A stretch of 64,000 nucleotides of DNA from Paraburkholderia edwinii (GCF_019428685.1 NZ_CP080095.1:3410001-3474000); one strand, 5' to 3'. Shown: positions 1 through 9,631, counted from the first letter of the stretch. Numbers and translations: made by a program. The notes: generated from the letters alone by a model not told the origin.

Positions 1-121
1 CGGCAATGTGATGATGCCGTGGCAGCCGACGTTCTGGACCGAGGGCTTTGGTATGCTCGTCGACCGCTTCGGCATCATGTGGATGGTGACGATTCCGCAC
101 GACAAGGGCTACAAGAGTTGA
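1..121 (+). CDS. VOC/PhnB-like protein, C-terminal fragment
   Basis: The window opens inside a gene. The last 39 codons (in frame from base 2, stop TGA at 119-121) encode a tail ending FGMLVDRFGIMWMVTIPHDK. The pattern FWTEGFGMLVDRFG followed by a W-M-V strand is typical of the last beta-alpha-beta unit of PhnB/YjdN-type proteins in the vicinal oxygen chelate (glyoxalase/bleomycin resistance) superfamily. Substrate and metal ligands cannot be judged because the N-terminal part lies outside the window. The stop codon is the first base triplet of a 14-bp tandem repeat. Confidence 0.7.
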   Translation, partial: GNVMMPWQPTFWTEGFGMLVDRFGIMWMVTIPHDKGYKS

Positions 122-160
122 TCAAAGCGGGCTGATCAAAGCGGGCTGATCAAAGCAGCC
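119..160. repeat. 14-bp tandem repeat starting at a stop codon
   Basis: The unit TGATCAAAGCGGGC is present at 119-132 and 133-146, with a third near copy at 147-160 (one G-to-A change). The first three bases are the stop codon of the upstream VOC gene. Because 14 is not a multiple of three, the copies put TGA in all three reading frames. The last copies also form a 7-bp hairpin (141-147 with 157-163) that could act as a weak terminator, but it has no clear T-run. Confidence 0.85.
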
Positions 161-236
161 CGCGTTTCCCGCCTCACCGGATCTACACCAAGGGCGGCGC
201 CGCGCGCCAAACCACGGCGCTCCGCCGCCTCAGCGC

Positions 237-1400
237 TCAATGCTGCTGCTGATGCTCGTGACGGTGCGTAATCCGCGTGCGGCGCTCGATATTCCAAGCC
301 GGCTCGGTCTCGACGAGCAGCGCGCGCAGGCGCTCCACCTGCTCAGCGACGCGTTCGTTGAGCCAGCACGGCCCCTGCAACTCAGCGGCGGCGTTCGCGA
401 CCACGGCGGCCGGGTCCAGCAGCGCCGGCGGCAACGCATCGGGCATCCGGAAGTGCGGCACATTCGTAAAACGCAGCGCACGCGCCAGTTCGAGCAGCAC
501 CAAGCGCACCACCGTCGCGTCGCGTCCGCACTGGCCGGCAAAGCCGGCACGCATCGCCGGATCGCCGCGCGTCAGCACGCCGTTCGACATGATCTCGAGC
601 GCGCTCAATAGCATGCGGTGCAGTTGCTGGATCTGATCGAGCCGCCCCGGTGCGACTTCGATTTCCTTCGCGACCCACGGCATGACCGCGCGCAGTTGCA
701 CGAGCCGTCGCGCCATACGCAGAAACACCGCGTTCTGTTCTTCAGCGGAAAGCCAGTCGCCATGCGCCATCCGCGTATAGATGCGCGCGCAATCGCGCAG
801 ATTGTCGGAGAGCAGGTAGCGCCACGTGTAGGTGGCGTGCAGCGGCAGAGCAAAAGAAAATGCCAGCGCGATGACCGTGCCGATCGCGACGTCAGCGGCA
901 CGCCAGAGCCCTTCCGACACCTGGTTGTCGCCGAAGCCGCCGACGATGCACATCGTGATCGCGGTCAGCAATGCCATATAGCCGTACGAACCAATTGCAA
1001 ACGCGCCGCACACGCCGGCCACGACCGCCATCAGGATCGCGGTCACCGTAATCGAGCCGAACAGGCTGTGCTGGACGATCAGCGCGAGTCCGAGCCCGGC
1101 GCCGAGCAGCGTGCCGATGGTCCGTTCGAGCGCTTTGCGCCGGATATTACCGTGATGCTGCAAACCGCCGATCACGATCAGCACCGTGATCGATGCCCAG
1201 ATGCCGTATGGCAGGTCCAGCGCGCGTATCAGCGCAATCGACACGAGCATCGCGGCGCCGACGCGAACGCCGTGCAGCACCTTTGCATTGCGGTAGCGGT
1301 AGTACGGCGACGTCACCGTGCGCAACAGCCGCGCCAAAGCCGAGCGGCGACGCACGATGCGCGCGCCGCCCGCGGCGTGTTCCGAATCGTCCAGAGCCAT
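237..1400 (-). CDS. FUSC family integral membrane protein
   Basis: A 387-residue protein. After a basic N-terminus come paired hydrophobic helices (about residues 45-175), including a segment with GIWASITVLIVIGGLQHHG and a following RKALERTIGTLLGAGLG. This is the signature of the fusaric-acid-resistance (FUSC/YccS/AaeB-like) membrane domain. The C-terminal half is a soluble helical region. At 387 residues it is about half the length of YccS or AaeB, so it probably carries a single FUSC unit and may act as a dimer. Family members are linked to efflux of aromatic acids, but the substrate here is unknown. The His/Gln-rich tail (HRHEHQQQH) is unusual. Confidence 0.85.
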   Translation of the reverse strand: MALDDSEHAAGGARIVRRRSALARLLRTVTSPYYRYRNAKVLHGVRVGAAMLVSIALIRALDLPYGIWASITVLIVIGGLQHHGNIRRKALERTIGTLLGAGLGLALIVQHSLFGSITVTAILMAVVAGVCGAFAIGSYGYMALLTAITMCIVGGFGDNQVSEGLWRAADVAIGTVIALAFSFALPLHATYTWRYLLSDNLRDCARIYTRMAHGDWLSAEEQNAVFLRMARRLVQLRAVMPWVAKEIEVAPGRLDQIQQLHRMLLSALEIMSNGVLTRGDPAMRAGFAGQCGRDATVVRLVLLELARALRFTNVPHFRMPDALPPALLDPAAVVANAAAELQGPCWLNERVAEQVERLRALLVETEPAWNIERRTRITHRHEHQQQH

Positions 1401-1590
1401 ATCAGTCTCGCAGTCGTTTCGAGTCGAGGTTTCGCGTCAGGTCAGGGCGTGCTGATGCGCAGTATCGCGCACCTCATGCACGCGTGGGCCGCCCGGGCAA
1501 AGAAAATTGCCCGGCACGCGCGTGGGCGGCGCGGCCGGGCAACTTCGTTCCGATGCGGCGCGTGATGGATGCAACACGCATCGCGTCACC

Positions 1591-1640
1591 TCATCGGCCA
1601 CCTCATCGGCCACCTCATCGGCCACCTCATCGACGACTCA
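1591..1640. repeat. 12-bp tandem repeat at the stop of the cytochrome gene
   Basis: On the minus (coding) strand the unit is ATGAGGTGGCCG. ATGA motifs have their TGA on the complement of 1591-1593, 1603-1605, 1615-1617, 1627-1629 and 1638-1640. The last of these is the stop codon of the cytochrome c gene, so the true stop sits inside a slightly degenerate first unit (11 bp from the next). Confidence 0.85.
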
Positions 1641-2990
1641 TTGACCACTCACCGTGCTGCTCTTGCGAATGCGCCGGACCTCGTCCGCATCGACCGCGGG
1701 CGCCCGATTGCCCCACGCGCCGCGGATGAACGTGACCACGTCCGCCACTTGCTGGTCATCGAGCCGCTGACCGAAAGCGGGCATCGTAAACACGGTCGGC
1801 GCGTGCCGCGTGCCCGGCATCGACGCGCCGTGCAGCACGAGGCTCACGAGCGACGTCGGGTCCTGCGCATTGACGGTCGCGCTCAGCGCAAGCCGGGGGA
1901 ACACGCCGTCATAGCCTTTGCCGTCCGATCGATGGCAAGCCGCGCAGTTGTCGAGGAAGGTCCGTGCGCCGCGCAACTCGGTGTGTCCCGCGTGCAGCGC
2001 AAGCGCTGCCTCGTCGGAGTACGCCAGCGAGGCCTGCTGGCGCGCCGGTGCAAGCGACTGCAGATACATCGCGATCGAGTTCAGGTCCGCATCGGTCATG
2101 TACTGCGTACTGTCGAGCACGACATCGCGCATGCCGCCGAACGCGGCCGAATGCGCATTGCGACCGGCCTTGAGGAACATGACGATATCGTCGCGCGTCC
2201 AGTCGCCGAGGCCGTCCACACGGTCGTCGCGCAGACTGTTGGCGAACCACTGTTCGACCACGCCGCCTTGCAGGAAGGCCGGGCCGCCGTTGTCGGTCAG
2301 CGCCCTCTCCTGCAACAGCGCGCCACGCGACGTATGGCACGCGCCACAGTGGCCGACGCCTTCGACCAGATAGCGGCCGCGCTCGAGCGAGACCGTCTGG
2401 CTGTCGGCGGCCTGCGGACTCGCAGCGGCGGCCGCATCGGGCGCGAACGCGATGCGCCACAGCGCGAGCGGCCAGCGCATCGACAGCGGCCAGCGGATAC
2501 CGTTCGGCGTGCGCGGCTGCTGAACCGGCGCCACGCCGTGCATGAAGTACGCGTACAGCGCCTTGACGTCGTCGGGCTGGATGCGCGCATACGACGGATA
2601 CGGCATCGCCGGATACAGCGTATAGCCGGCCTTCGACTTGCCGTGCCGCAGTGCGTTGTCGAAGTCCGCATACGTGTAGCTGCCGATGCCGCTCTGCCCA
2701 TCCGGCGTAATGTTCGTCGAGTAGACGGTGCCGATCGGTGTCGGCAGCGGCAGTCCGCCCGCGAACGGCTTGCCGCCCTTCGCGGTATGGCATGCGGCGC
2801 AGTCGGCGGCACGCGCGAGGTATTCGCCTCGCTTGACGAGCGCCGCATCATCGAAGCCGGCGCCATTCGACGATGCCGGCGATGTTGCCGATGCCGCCGA
2901 TGTTGCATACGACACGCCACTCGCCGCAAGCAGCGCGAAGGCGGCGGCGATCGCCGCACAGGAACGAATTTTTGTGAGCGCGTTTCTCAT
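1638..2990 (-). CDS. triheme cytochrome c subunit of a membrane-bound FAD dehydrogenase
   Basis: A 450-residue exported cytochrome. A signal peptide (about residues 1-30) precedes three c-type haem motifs: CAACH near 64-68, CGACH near 215-219 and CAACH near 349-353. Three such domains are typical of the electron-transfer subunit of gluconate, 2-ketogluconate, sorbitol and FAD-glucose dehydrogenases, which passes electrons from the flavoprotein to ubiquinone. The ATG at 2988-2990 overlaps the TGA of the flavoprotein gene (ATGA), so the two are probably translationally coupled. The frame stays open upstream, but only this ATG starts a signal peptide. It is the last gene of a three-gene operon, and its stop codon lies in a 12-bp repeat array. 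Confidence 0.93.
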   Translation of the reverse strand: MRNALTKIRSCAAIAAAFALLAASGVSYATSAASATSPASSNGAGFDDAALVKRGEYLARAADCAACHTAKGGKPFAGGLPLPTPIGTVYSTNITPDGQSGIGSYTYADFDNALRHGKSKAGYTLYPAMPYPSYARIQPDDVKALYAYFMHGVAPVQQPRTPNGIRWPLSMRWPLALWRIAFAPDAAAAASPQAADSQTVSLERGRYLVEGVGHCGACHTSRGALLQERALTDNGGPAFLQGGVVEQWFANSLRDDRVDGLGDWTRDDIVMFLKAGRNAHSAAFGGMRDVVLDSTQYMTDADLNSIAMYLQSLAPARQQASLAYSDEAALALHAGHTELRGARTFLDNCAACHRSDGKGYDGVFPRLALSATVNAQDPTSLVSLVLHGASMPGTRHAPTVFTMPAFGQRLDDQQVADVVTFIRGAWGNRAPAVDADEVRRIRKSSTVSGQ

Positions 2991-4756
2991 ACTTGCACCA
3001 TCGGGCCGGGGTTCTTCAAATACTGTTCGCGGATCGCGCGCGCCGACCAGTAGCTGAGCGCGCCGACCAGCCCCGTCGGGTTGTAGCCGAAGTTCTGCGG
3101 AAACGCCGACGATCCCAGCACGAACACGTTGTGCACATCCCAGTTCTGCAGATAGCGGTTCACCACGCTCGTCTTCGGATCGGCACCCATCACCGCGCCG
3201 CCGGTGGTATGCGTGCTCTGATAGGCGCGCGTGTCGAAATGCCCCGACTTGCGCGCGTTCACGTCGACATGATCGGTCAGCACACGCGCAATGCGGGCGG
3301 CCTGGCCGACCGTGTACTCGGTCATCTTGTGCTCGTTGTCGTGCCAGTCGAACGTCACGCGCAACAGCGGCTGCCCGTACGCGTCCTTGTAGGTCGGATC
3401 GAGGCTCAGGTAGGTGTCGCGATACGACATCACCGAGCCTTGCGCGACGATCGTCATCATCCGCTGGTAGCTGTCCTGCACCGCGGCTTTCCAGCCGCTG
3501 CCCCACGGCTTCGTGCCCTTCGGCACCCCCGCCTGACCGATCGGGCGTCCGCCGGTGCGCATATGCCGCACGTTCGCGCCGCCGATAAAGCCGAGCGGGC
3601 CATGGTCGAAGTTATCGCCATTGAAGTCGTCGATCGCCTGCCCTGCCGCGCCCGCGCCGATAAACGGATTGAGCTGCGTGCCTTTGGCGAGGAACGCGTT
3701 GACGCCGCCGTTCATCTGATACGCGAAGTTGCGGCCGACCACGCCGTCGCCGGTCGCCGGGTCGTACGGCTGGCTGATGCCGGAGAGCAGCAGCAGCCGC
3801 ACGTTGTGCATCTGGAACGCGCTGAGCACAACGATGTCGGCCGGCTGCTCGATCTCGCGCCCTTGCGCATCGATATACGTGACCCCGGTCGCGACCTTGC
3901 CGCTCGCATCGCGATTGACGCGCAGCACCTGGCAGCGCGTGCGCAACTCGAAGTTCTTCTTCTGGAACAGCACGGGATGAATCGTGGTCTGCGGCGACGA
4001 CTTCGAATACATATAGCAGCCGAAGTCCTCGCAGAAGCCGCACAGGTTGCACGGACCGAGACGCACGCCATACGGATTCGTGTACGGCGTCGACACGTTC
4101 GCGGCCGGAATCGGGAACGGCTCGTAGCCCAGTTCGCGCACGGCACGCGAAAAGAGCTGCGCGCCGTAAATATCCTTCAGCGGCGGCGTCGGATATTCCT
4201 TGCTGCGCCATGCCTCAAAACGATTGCCGCCTGCCACGAGATTGCCGTTCAGATTGCCGGCCTTGCCCGAAATGCCGGCGACGTCCTCGAAGTGCGTGAA
4301 ATACGGCTCGAGTTCGTCGTAGGTCACGCCGAAATCCTGAATCGTCATGCCGTCCGGAATAAACGACTTGCCGTAGCGCTGTTCGTAGTGGCTGCGCAGT
4401 TGCAGGTCCGATGCCTGCGGACGCCACGTCAGGCCGTTCCAATGAAAGCCCGCGCCGCCGACGCCGTTGCCGAACAGCATCGCGCCGTGCTGGCGGTACG
4501 GCACGGCGAGTCCGTCCGGCGAATGGCGGAACGTCAGCGTTTCCTTCGACAGATCCTGATACAGCTTGCCGCGCACCGCATACGCGAGTTCGTCTGCGAT
4601 GTTCGGATATTTCGCGGTGTTCGCCGTGTCCTGCATTTCACCGCGCTCGAGCGCCAGCACGTTGAGCCCCGCATCGGCGAGTTCCATCGCCATGATGGCG
4701 CCGGTCCAGCCGAATCCGACCATCACCGCATCGACTTTGTCTTTTTTGATCGCCAT
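2987..4756 (-). CDS. GMC family FAD-dependent dehydrogenase, catalytic subunit
   Basis: A 589-residue flavoprotein. An N-terminal Rossmann motif GFGWTG (residues 14-19) ends with an acidic residue in LALERGE, as expected for FAD binding. The C-terminal GMC domain contains THTTGGAVMG and FGYNPTGLVGAL. A cysteine cluster, PCNLCGFCEDFGC, resembles the region reported to hold a 3Fe-4S cluster in FAD-glucose dehydrogenases of Burkholderia. It lies between the Tat-linked small subunit (2-bp gap) and the triheme cytochrome (4-bp overlap). The order small subunit, flavoprotein, cytochrome matches FAD-glucose and gluconate dehydrogenase operons. The sugar substrate cannot be read from sequence. The protein has no signal peptide and is probably exported by riding with the Tat partner. 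Confidence 0.93.
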   Translation of the reverse strand: MAIKKDKVDAVMVGFGWTGAIMAMELADAGLNVLALERGEMQDTANTAKYPNIADELAYAVRGKLYQDLSKETLTFRHSPDGLAVPYRQHGAMLFGNGVGGAGFHWNGLTWRPQASDLQLRSHYEQRYGKSFIPDGMTIQDFGVTYDELEPYFTHFEDVAGISGKAGNLNGNLVAGGNRFEAWRSKEYPTPPLKDIYGAQLFSRAVRELGYEPFPIPAANVSTPYTNPYGVRLGPCNLCGFCEDFGCYMYSKSSPQTTIHPVLFQKKNFELRTRCQVLRVNRDASGKVATGVTYIDAQGREIEQPADIVVLSAFQMHNVRLLLLSGISQPYDPATGDGVVGRNFAYQMNGGVNAFLAKGTQLNPFIGAGAAGQAIDDFNGDNFDHGPLGFIGGANVRHMRTGGRPIGQAGVPKGTKPWGSGWKAAVQDSYQRMMTIVAQGSVMSYRDTYLSLDPTYKDAYGQPLLRVTFDWHDNEHKMTEYTVGQAARIARVLTDHVDVNARKSGHFDTRAYQSTHTTGGAVMGADPKTSVVNRYLQNWDVHNVFVLGSSAFPQNFGYNPTGLVGALSYWSARAIREQYLKNPGPMVQV

Positions 4757-4758
4757 CG

Positions 4759-5508
4759 TTATGCCTGCTCCCCGAGAATCGATACCGGGCCGAGCGGGTA
4801 CTTCGCACCCGGCTGTTCGACCCAATCCGCGAAGTCCGCCCGGGCGCCCGGAAAACCGATCATCTTCCAGCCGGACATGCCCTTGTTGCCGCCGTACATC
4901 GGGTCGGCGAAATAGCCTTCCTTGGTGTTCTTCAGCAGCGTGCCGAAGAAGAGCTTCGGTGGCACGGCATCGAGATGCAGCTTGCCCGCCTCGAGCTGTT
5001 CGAGCACCTCGACGCGCGTCGCGCGCGGCAATTCGGCGAATGCCTTGCCGTGATCGCGCACGCATGCGGCATTGCACGCTTCGATGCCGTGCCGGTACAC
5101 GTCGCGCGGCACCAGACCGAGCTGGTAGCCGAGTTCCGGCACCGCCTCCGGATGAAACGGCCCGTGCATGTACCAGAGCCGCCCATACGCATACGGCGTT
5201 TCCATCTGGCGGTCGATAAATTCGGGCACACCGGCTTCCAGCGCGCCGGCGCCGGTGTCGTCCGCGGGAATCAGTTCGTCGACGGCGGCGTGGATGAAGT
5301 CCCATTCGGCCGCGGTAAAAAAGGTCGGCGTGTATTTCGCGGCGGCGGTCGTGGTGCCAGGCACCGGCGCGGCTGCGCCGGCGTTGTCCGTGGCATGCGA
5401 CGGCGTGCAGCCTTCTTGCGTCACGATCACGGGTGCGATCGCGGTGGCAGGAAGAATCGTGAATACCTGGCGCAGAAATTTTCTGCGCGGCTGGTCGTCG
5501 TTTTTCAT
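4759..5508 (-). CDS. gluconate 2-dehydrogenase subunit 3 family protein (Tat signal)
   Basis: A 249-residue small (gamma) subunit. The N-terminus contains RRKFLRQVFTILPATAIAP, a twin-arginine signal followed by a hydrophobic stretch. The mature part contains FFTAAEWDFIHAAVDELIP and GYFADPMYGGNKGMSGWKMI, typical of gluconate 2-dehydrogenase subunit 3. In this family the subunit acts as a chaperone and Tat passenger for the flavoprotein. It ends 2 bp before the flavoprotein gene. An in-frame ATG at 5574 would add 22 residues (including FDDPRYP). Neither start has a strong ribosome binding site; the shorter one was chosen because it fits the usual family length. Confidence 0.85.
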   Translation of the reverse strand: MKNDDQPRRKFLRQVFTILPATAIAPVIVTQEGCTPSHATDNAGAAAPVPGTTTAAAKYTPTFFTAAEWDFIHAAVDELIPADDTGAGALEAGVPEFIDRQMETPYAYGRLWYMHGPFHPEAVPELGYQLGLVPRDVYRHGIEACNAACVRDHGKAFAELPRATRVEVLEQLEAGKLHLDAVPPKLFFGTLLKNTKEGYFADPMYGGNKGMSGWKMIGFPGARADFADWVEQPGAKYPLGPVSILGEQA

Positions 5509-5671
5509 CGGGTAGCGTGGATCGTCAAATGGCAGGGCAAACGCAACGGCTTGCGCCGGTGCGCTTGTTTTCATGGGAAACGATTCGGATCGAATCGCGG
5601 CGGTCAGACGCGCGCGCGGGGCGGCGACTTGCGGAATGCAGCGCGCGGCTGGGCACGCGCTGCGGGTACCG

Positions 5672-7471
5672 CTAGAAAGTGGTCCAGTCCTGATCGTCCC
5701 GTACGGGCACGTTCGCGGCGACCTCGGCCGCGGCCGCGGCGGGCGCGGACGCGATTCTGCTTTCAGCGGCGGGGGTGGAGACGGACAGAGCCGCGCGGCG
5801 CGCGGGCCGTACGGTGCGTGCCGAAGGCGATGCCGTTGCCGTTGCAGCCGATCCTGCCGGCGCACTGGCCTTGCCGCGCGACGGCGCCTCGGCAGCCGGG
5901 CGCGTCACGCGCTGCGCCGGGAGCGCCGCGGTCCTGTTCTGCTCGACCTTGAAGCTGACCACGGCGGCACGTAAATGGCTTGCCTGCTCTTCGAGCGAAG
6001 CGGCCGCCGCCGCGGCCTCCTCGACGAGCGCGGCGTTCTGCTGCGTGACATGGTCCATCTGCGTGACGGCCTGATTGACCTGTTCGATACCGCGGCTCTG
6101 CTCCTGCGACGCCGCCGCAATTTCGCCGACGATGTCGTGCACGCGCTCGATCGACTGGCTGATCTGTTCCATCGTGGTGCCCGCACGCGCCACGAGTTCG
6201 GTGCCCACGCGCACACGGTCGACCGACGTGCCGATCAGATCCTTGATCTCCTTCGCGGCCGAACTCGAACGTTGCGCAAGCGAACGCACCTCCGCGGCGA
6301 CGACCGCGAAACCGCGCCCGTTCTCACCCGCTCGCGCGGCTTCGACGGCCGCGTTCAGCGCGAGAATATTGGTCTGGAATGCGATGCCTTCGATGATGCT
6401 GGTGATCTCGGCGATCTTGCCCGAGCTGTCGCCGATACCGTTCATCGTGTCGACGACCTGGCTCACGATCTCGTTGCCTTCCACGGTCACGTGCCGCGCG
6501 GTGGCGGCGAGCTGGCTCGCCTGCTGTGCGTTGTCGGCGTTGTGTTTGACCGTCGAAGTCAGCTCCTCCATGCTTGCCGCGGTTTCCTGCAGCGATGCGG
6601 CCTGCTCTTCGGTCCGCGCGGACAGGTCCACATTGCCCGCCGCCATCTGCCGCGTAGCGGTGGCAATCGCTTCGCTACCGGAGCGCACGTTGCGCACGGT
6701 CTGCAACAGGCGCTCCTGCATGTTCGCGATACCTTGCAGCAACTGGCCCATTTCATCGCGCGACTTCACATGTATCGAGCGCGTGAGATCGCCCTGCGCG
6801 ATTTCGTCGAAATGCGACAGCGCGTCGGCGAGCGGATGCGAGATCGCGCGACGCAAGGTCAGGAAGCTGCCGGTCGCGGTCAACAGGCCGAGCGCCATCG
6901 CCACGATCGTGATGGCGCGGAACAGCGCAAACGTATGCTCTTGCGCGTCGAAATTTTCCTTGGCTGCGGCGTACTGATACGCGCGCAACTTCGCGCTAGC
7001 GTTGTGGTACGCGGCGTACAGATCGTTATTCGAGAGCGCCGCTTTCATGATCTGCGAACCGTCGCCGCCGAGTAGCGCATCGCCGAATGCGTCGAGCCCG
7101 GCGTCCATCGCGTTGCGCCGCTCCATCATGTCGCGCGCGAGCTGATCTTCCTCGGGCGAGCGCGGCAGCTTCATATAGCTGCTGAGTGCCGCGCGCGCCT
7201 CGGTGCGATAGTCGCGCGAATGGGTAATGATGCCGCGCAGGTCCGGGGCGGCCGGATTGAGCGCCGCGCGGAAGAGCGCCGAACGCTCGCGCTGCAGGCT
7301 GATCTCGGCATCGCCGATAGCGGTCGCGCTGGGCAGCTTGTCGCTATAGGTATCGCGATTCGCGTCGTTCGCGTTCGTCATTCCCGCAATGCCTAGTGCA
7401 CCGATAACGAGCAACAGCACCGAAAGCAGCGCCATCGCCATAGCGAGACGCGATTTGATCGAGACATGCAT
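5672..7471 (-). CDS. methyl-accepting chemotaxis protein
   Basis: A 599-residue transmembrane chemoreceptor. TM1 (about residues 7-30) and TM2 (about 186-208) bracket a periplasmic four-helix-type sensor domain. A HAMP segment follows, then a long signalling coiled coil with the hairpin tip FQTNILALNAAVEAARAGE. After a low-complexity Ala/Pro/Arg linker the protein ends in DWTTF, resembling the NWETF docking pentapeptide for CheR/CheB. That suggests a methylated, adaptation-competent receptor. The ligand is unknown. No che genes are nearby, so it is an orphan receptor feeding a distant chemotaxis system. The upstream region (about 7480-7620) is clearly more AT-rich than its surroundings and probably holds the promoter. 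Confidence 0.95.
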   Translation of the reverse strand: MHVSIKSRLAMAMALLSVLLLVIGALGIAGMTNANDANRDTYSDKLPSATAIGDAEISLQRERSALFRAALNPAAPDLRGIITHSRDYRTEARAALSSYMKLPRSPEEDQLARDMMERRNAMDAGLDAFGDALLGGDGSQIMKAALSNNDLYAAYHNASAKLRAYQYAAAKENFDAQEHTFALFRAITIVAMALGLLTATGSFLTLRRAISHPLADALSHFDEIAQGDLTRSIHVKSRDEMGQLLQGIANMQERLLQTVRNVRSGSEAIATATRQMAAGNVDLSARTEEQAASLQETAASMEELTSTVKHNADNAQQASQLAATARHVTVEGNEIVSQVVDTMNGIGDSSGKIAEITSIIEGIAFQTNILALNAAVEAARAGENGRGFAVVAAEVRSLAQRSSSAAKEIKDLIGTSVDRVRVGTELVARAGTTMEQISQSIERVHDIVGEIAAASQEQSRGIEQVNQAVTQMDHVTQQNAALVEEAAAAAASLEEQASHLRAAVVSFKVEQNRTAALPAQRVTRPAAEAPSRGKASAPAGSAATATASPSARTVRPARRAALSVSTPAAESRIASAPAAAAAEVAANVPVRDDQDWTTF

Positions 7472-7685
7472 GTGCTAAACCCTGTGGCCTTATATGAATT
7501 TCTGCAATGCATCCATTTACGGCGCATAAGGGTATTTCTTTAGCGAACACTTCAAACTGTGAGAAAAAATGGTTTAATGAAATTAAATCGAATGGTTAAT
7601 GTTTGTTATTTGTTTGAATTTAGAAAGCATTGATGCCGGCGCGCGCACCGCGCGGTGGTATGCACGTCACTTCGACACCGCAAAT

Positions 7686-7711
7686 AAAAAACCCGCAGCG
7701 CTAGCCGCGGG
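7686..7711 (-). terminator. Rho-independent terminator after the symporter gene
   Basis: On the minus strand an 8-bp stem (7692-7699 with 7704-7711, one G-T pair) closes a TAGC tetraloop and is followed by six T residues (7691 to 7686). It lies 50 bp past the stop of the monocarboxylate symporter gene. Confidence 0.9.
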
Positions 7712-7760
7712 CTCCTTGTGCCAAGTTCAGACCGGTGGAGCGGAGGCTATCCGCGGTGCG

Positions 7761-9311
7761 TCAGCCTTCGACAGGATCCAGATAGTCTTCCGGCCGCGTG
7801 CGGTCTTCCGCGCCCTTCATGCCAATCGCGCGTACGAGTACGCTGACCACCACCGCGACAACGAGATTCACGACCAGCGACCACACGGCTGCATACCCCG
7901 GAATCGCGTAATTGCCGATATGGATCGTGTAGATCGAGCCCGCCAGCTTCAGCGACACCGCCATCCACGTGCCGGTTGCGATGCCCACCGCCCAGCCGAG
8001 CAACAGGCCGCGGTAGTCGAGCACGCGCGTGTAGAGGCCGAGCACGATCGCGGGCAGCGTCTGGATGATCCAGATGCCGCCGAGCAGCTGCAACTGGATC
8101 GCATAGGTAAGCGGCAAGCCGAGGATGAACGCAACGGCGCCAACCTTGACGATCAGCGAGACCAGCTTGGCGATATTGGTCTCCTGCTCGTGCGTCATCT
8201 TGCGATTGACGAATTCCTTGTGGATATTGCGCGTGTACAGATTCGCGGCCGCGATCGACATGATCGCCGCCGGCACGAGCGCGCCGATACCGATCGCCGC
8301 GAACGCGACGCCGACGAACCACGACGGGAAAAAGTGCAGGAAAAGCGCGGGCACGGCGAAGTTCGGGCCGAATGCCTTGAAGTACGGCGCGAACTCGGGC
8401 ATGTCCTTCACGCCGGCCGCGAGCGCCATATAGCCGAGCAGCGCGAGCAGGCCCAGCACGAGCGAATACGCGGGCAGCATCGCCATATTGCGGCGGATCG
8501 TATTGCCCGACGACGACGACAGAATCGCGGTCACCGAGTGCGGGTACAGGAACAGCGCGAGCGCAGAGCCGACCGCGAGCGTTGCATACGCGCTGTAGCC
8601 ATTGAGGCTCGACACGTCGGGCGCCTTCAGCAGCAGTTTCTCCGGCGGCACCGCGGCGAAAATATGACCGAAGCCGCCCAGCTGCGGCGGAATCCACACA
8701 ATCGCGGCGGCGATCGTGATGTAGATCAGCACGTCCTTGACCACCGCGATCATCGCCGGCGCGCGCAGCCCCGACGTGTAGGTATAGGCCGCGAGAATCG
8801 CGAACGCGATGATCAGCGGCAGGTCGCCGACGAAGCCCGACGTATCGAAGCCGAGCGCGCCGATCACCACTTCGATGCCGACCAGCTGCAGCGCGATATA
8901 CGGCATCGTCGCGACGATGCCGGTCACGGCGATGGCCAGCGCGAGCATACGGCTGCCGTAGCGCGCGCTGACGAAGTCGGCGGACGTCACATAGCCGTGA
9001 CGCTTCGCGATGCTCCACAGCTTCGGAAACACGACGAACGCGAACGGATAGATGAGGATCGTATAAGGCAGTGCGAAGAAACCGGTCGCGCCGGCGCCGA
9101 ACACGAGCGCCGGCACGGCGACGAACGTATAGGCCGTATACAGATCGCCGCCGAGCAGAAACCACGTGACGATCGTGCCGAAGCGGCGGCCGCCGAGACC
9201 CCACTCTTCGAGATGCGCGAGATCGCCGCGCCGCCAGTGCGCCGCGACGAAACCGAGAATCGTCACGCCGATAAAGAACAGGACGAAGACGAAAGTTGCG
9301 ATCGCGTTCAT
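7761..9311 (-). CDS. mctP: sodium:solute symporter, MctP-like monocarboxylate permease
   Basis: A 516-residue polytopic protein of the sodium:solute symporter family with about 13 hydrophobic segments. Characteristic stretches are EEWGLGGRRFGTIVTWFLLG near residues 35-54, and SADFVSARYGSR. The close pairing with a DUF3311 protein and the overall sequence resemble MctP, the rhizobial uptake system for lactate, pyruvate and some amino acids. The start codon overlaps the stop of the DUF3311 gene (ATGA at 9308-9311), so the two are co-translated. The substrate is inferred from the family, not shown by the sequence. Confidence 0.88.
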   Translation of the reverse strand: MNAIATFVFVLFFIGVTILGFVAAHWRRGDLAHLEEWGLGGRRFGTIVTWFLLGGDLYTAYTFVAVPALVFGAGATGFFALPYTILIYPFAFVVFPKLWSIAKRHGYVTSADFVSARYGSRMLALAIAVTGIVATMPYIALQLVGIEVVIGALGFDTSGFVGDLPLIIAFAILAAYTYTSGLRAPAMIAVVKDVLIYITIAAAIVWIPPQLGGFGHIFAAVPPEKLLLKAPDVSSLNGYSAYATLAVGSALALFLYPHSVTAILSSSSGNTIRRNMAMLPAYSLVLGLLALLGYMALAAGVKDMPEFAPYFKAFGPNFAVPALFLHFFPSWFVGVAFAAIGIGALVPAAIMSIAAANLYTRNIHKEFVNRKMTHEQETNIAKLVSLIVKVGAVAFILGLPLTYAIQLQLLGGIWIIQTLPAIVLGLYTRVLDYRGLLLGWAVGIATGTWMAVSLKLAGSIYTIHIGNYAIPGYAAVWSLVVNLVVAVVVSVLVRAIGMKGAEDRTRPEDYLDPVEG

Positions 9312-9631
9312 CGTGCGCCTCCTTGCGGTTGCGCCTTCGATGATTTCGCCGATTTCGCTTTGGTCTTGAAGTAGACGAGCGCCGTGATCACCGCACTGAT
9401 CAGCACCCAGAGCAACTGGTACCAGTAGAAGAACGGGAATTCGAACAGCTGCGGCTCGACCTTGTTATAGGACGGCACCCAGATCATGGCGATCCACGGC
9501 AACAAAAGAAGCCATAACCAGTGCTTGCTGGATCGATTGGCACCGGTGCCGGCCCGTGTGCCTGTACCGCTATTGGCGCTTCCTTTGACGTTCCCTGCGG
9601 CGTTTGCTTTGGCGTCGGCGTCGTGAGCCAT
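9308..9631 (-). CDS. DUF3311 domain protein, partner of the symporter
   Basis: A 107-residue protein with a polar N-terminal tail (about 35 residues, Ala/Gly/Thr-rich) and two membrane segments: WLWLLLLPWIAMIWVPSYNK and a second around YQLLWVLISAVITALVYF. The short W-P-x-Y-N spacing between helices is typical of DUF3311, a small subunit nearly always encoded just upstream of MctP-like symporters. It probably assists assembly or function of the permease. The low-complexity N-terminus is longer than in most relatives, so an internal start is possible. Confidence 0.88.
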   Translation of the reverse strand: MAHDADAKANAAGNVKGSANSGTGTRAGTGANRSSKHWLWLLLLPWIAMIWVPSYNKVEPQLFEFPFFYWYQLLWVLISAVITALVYFKTKAKSAKSSKAQPQGGAR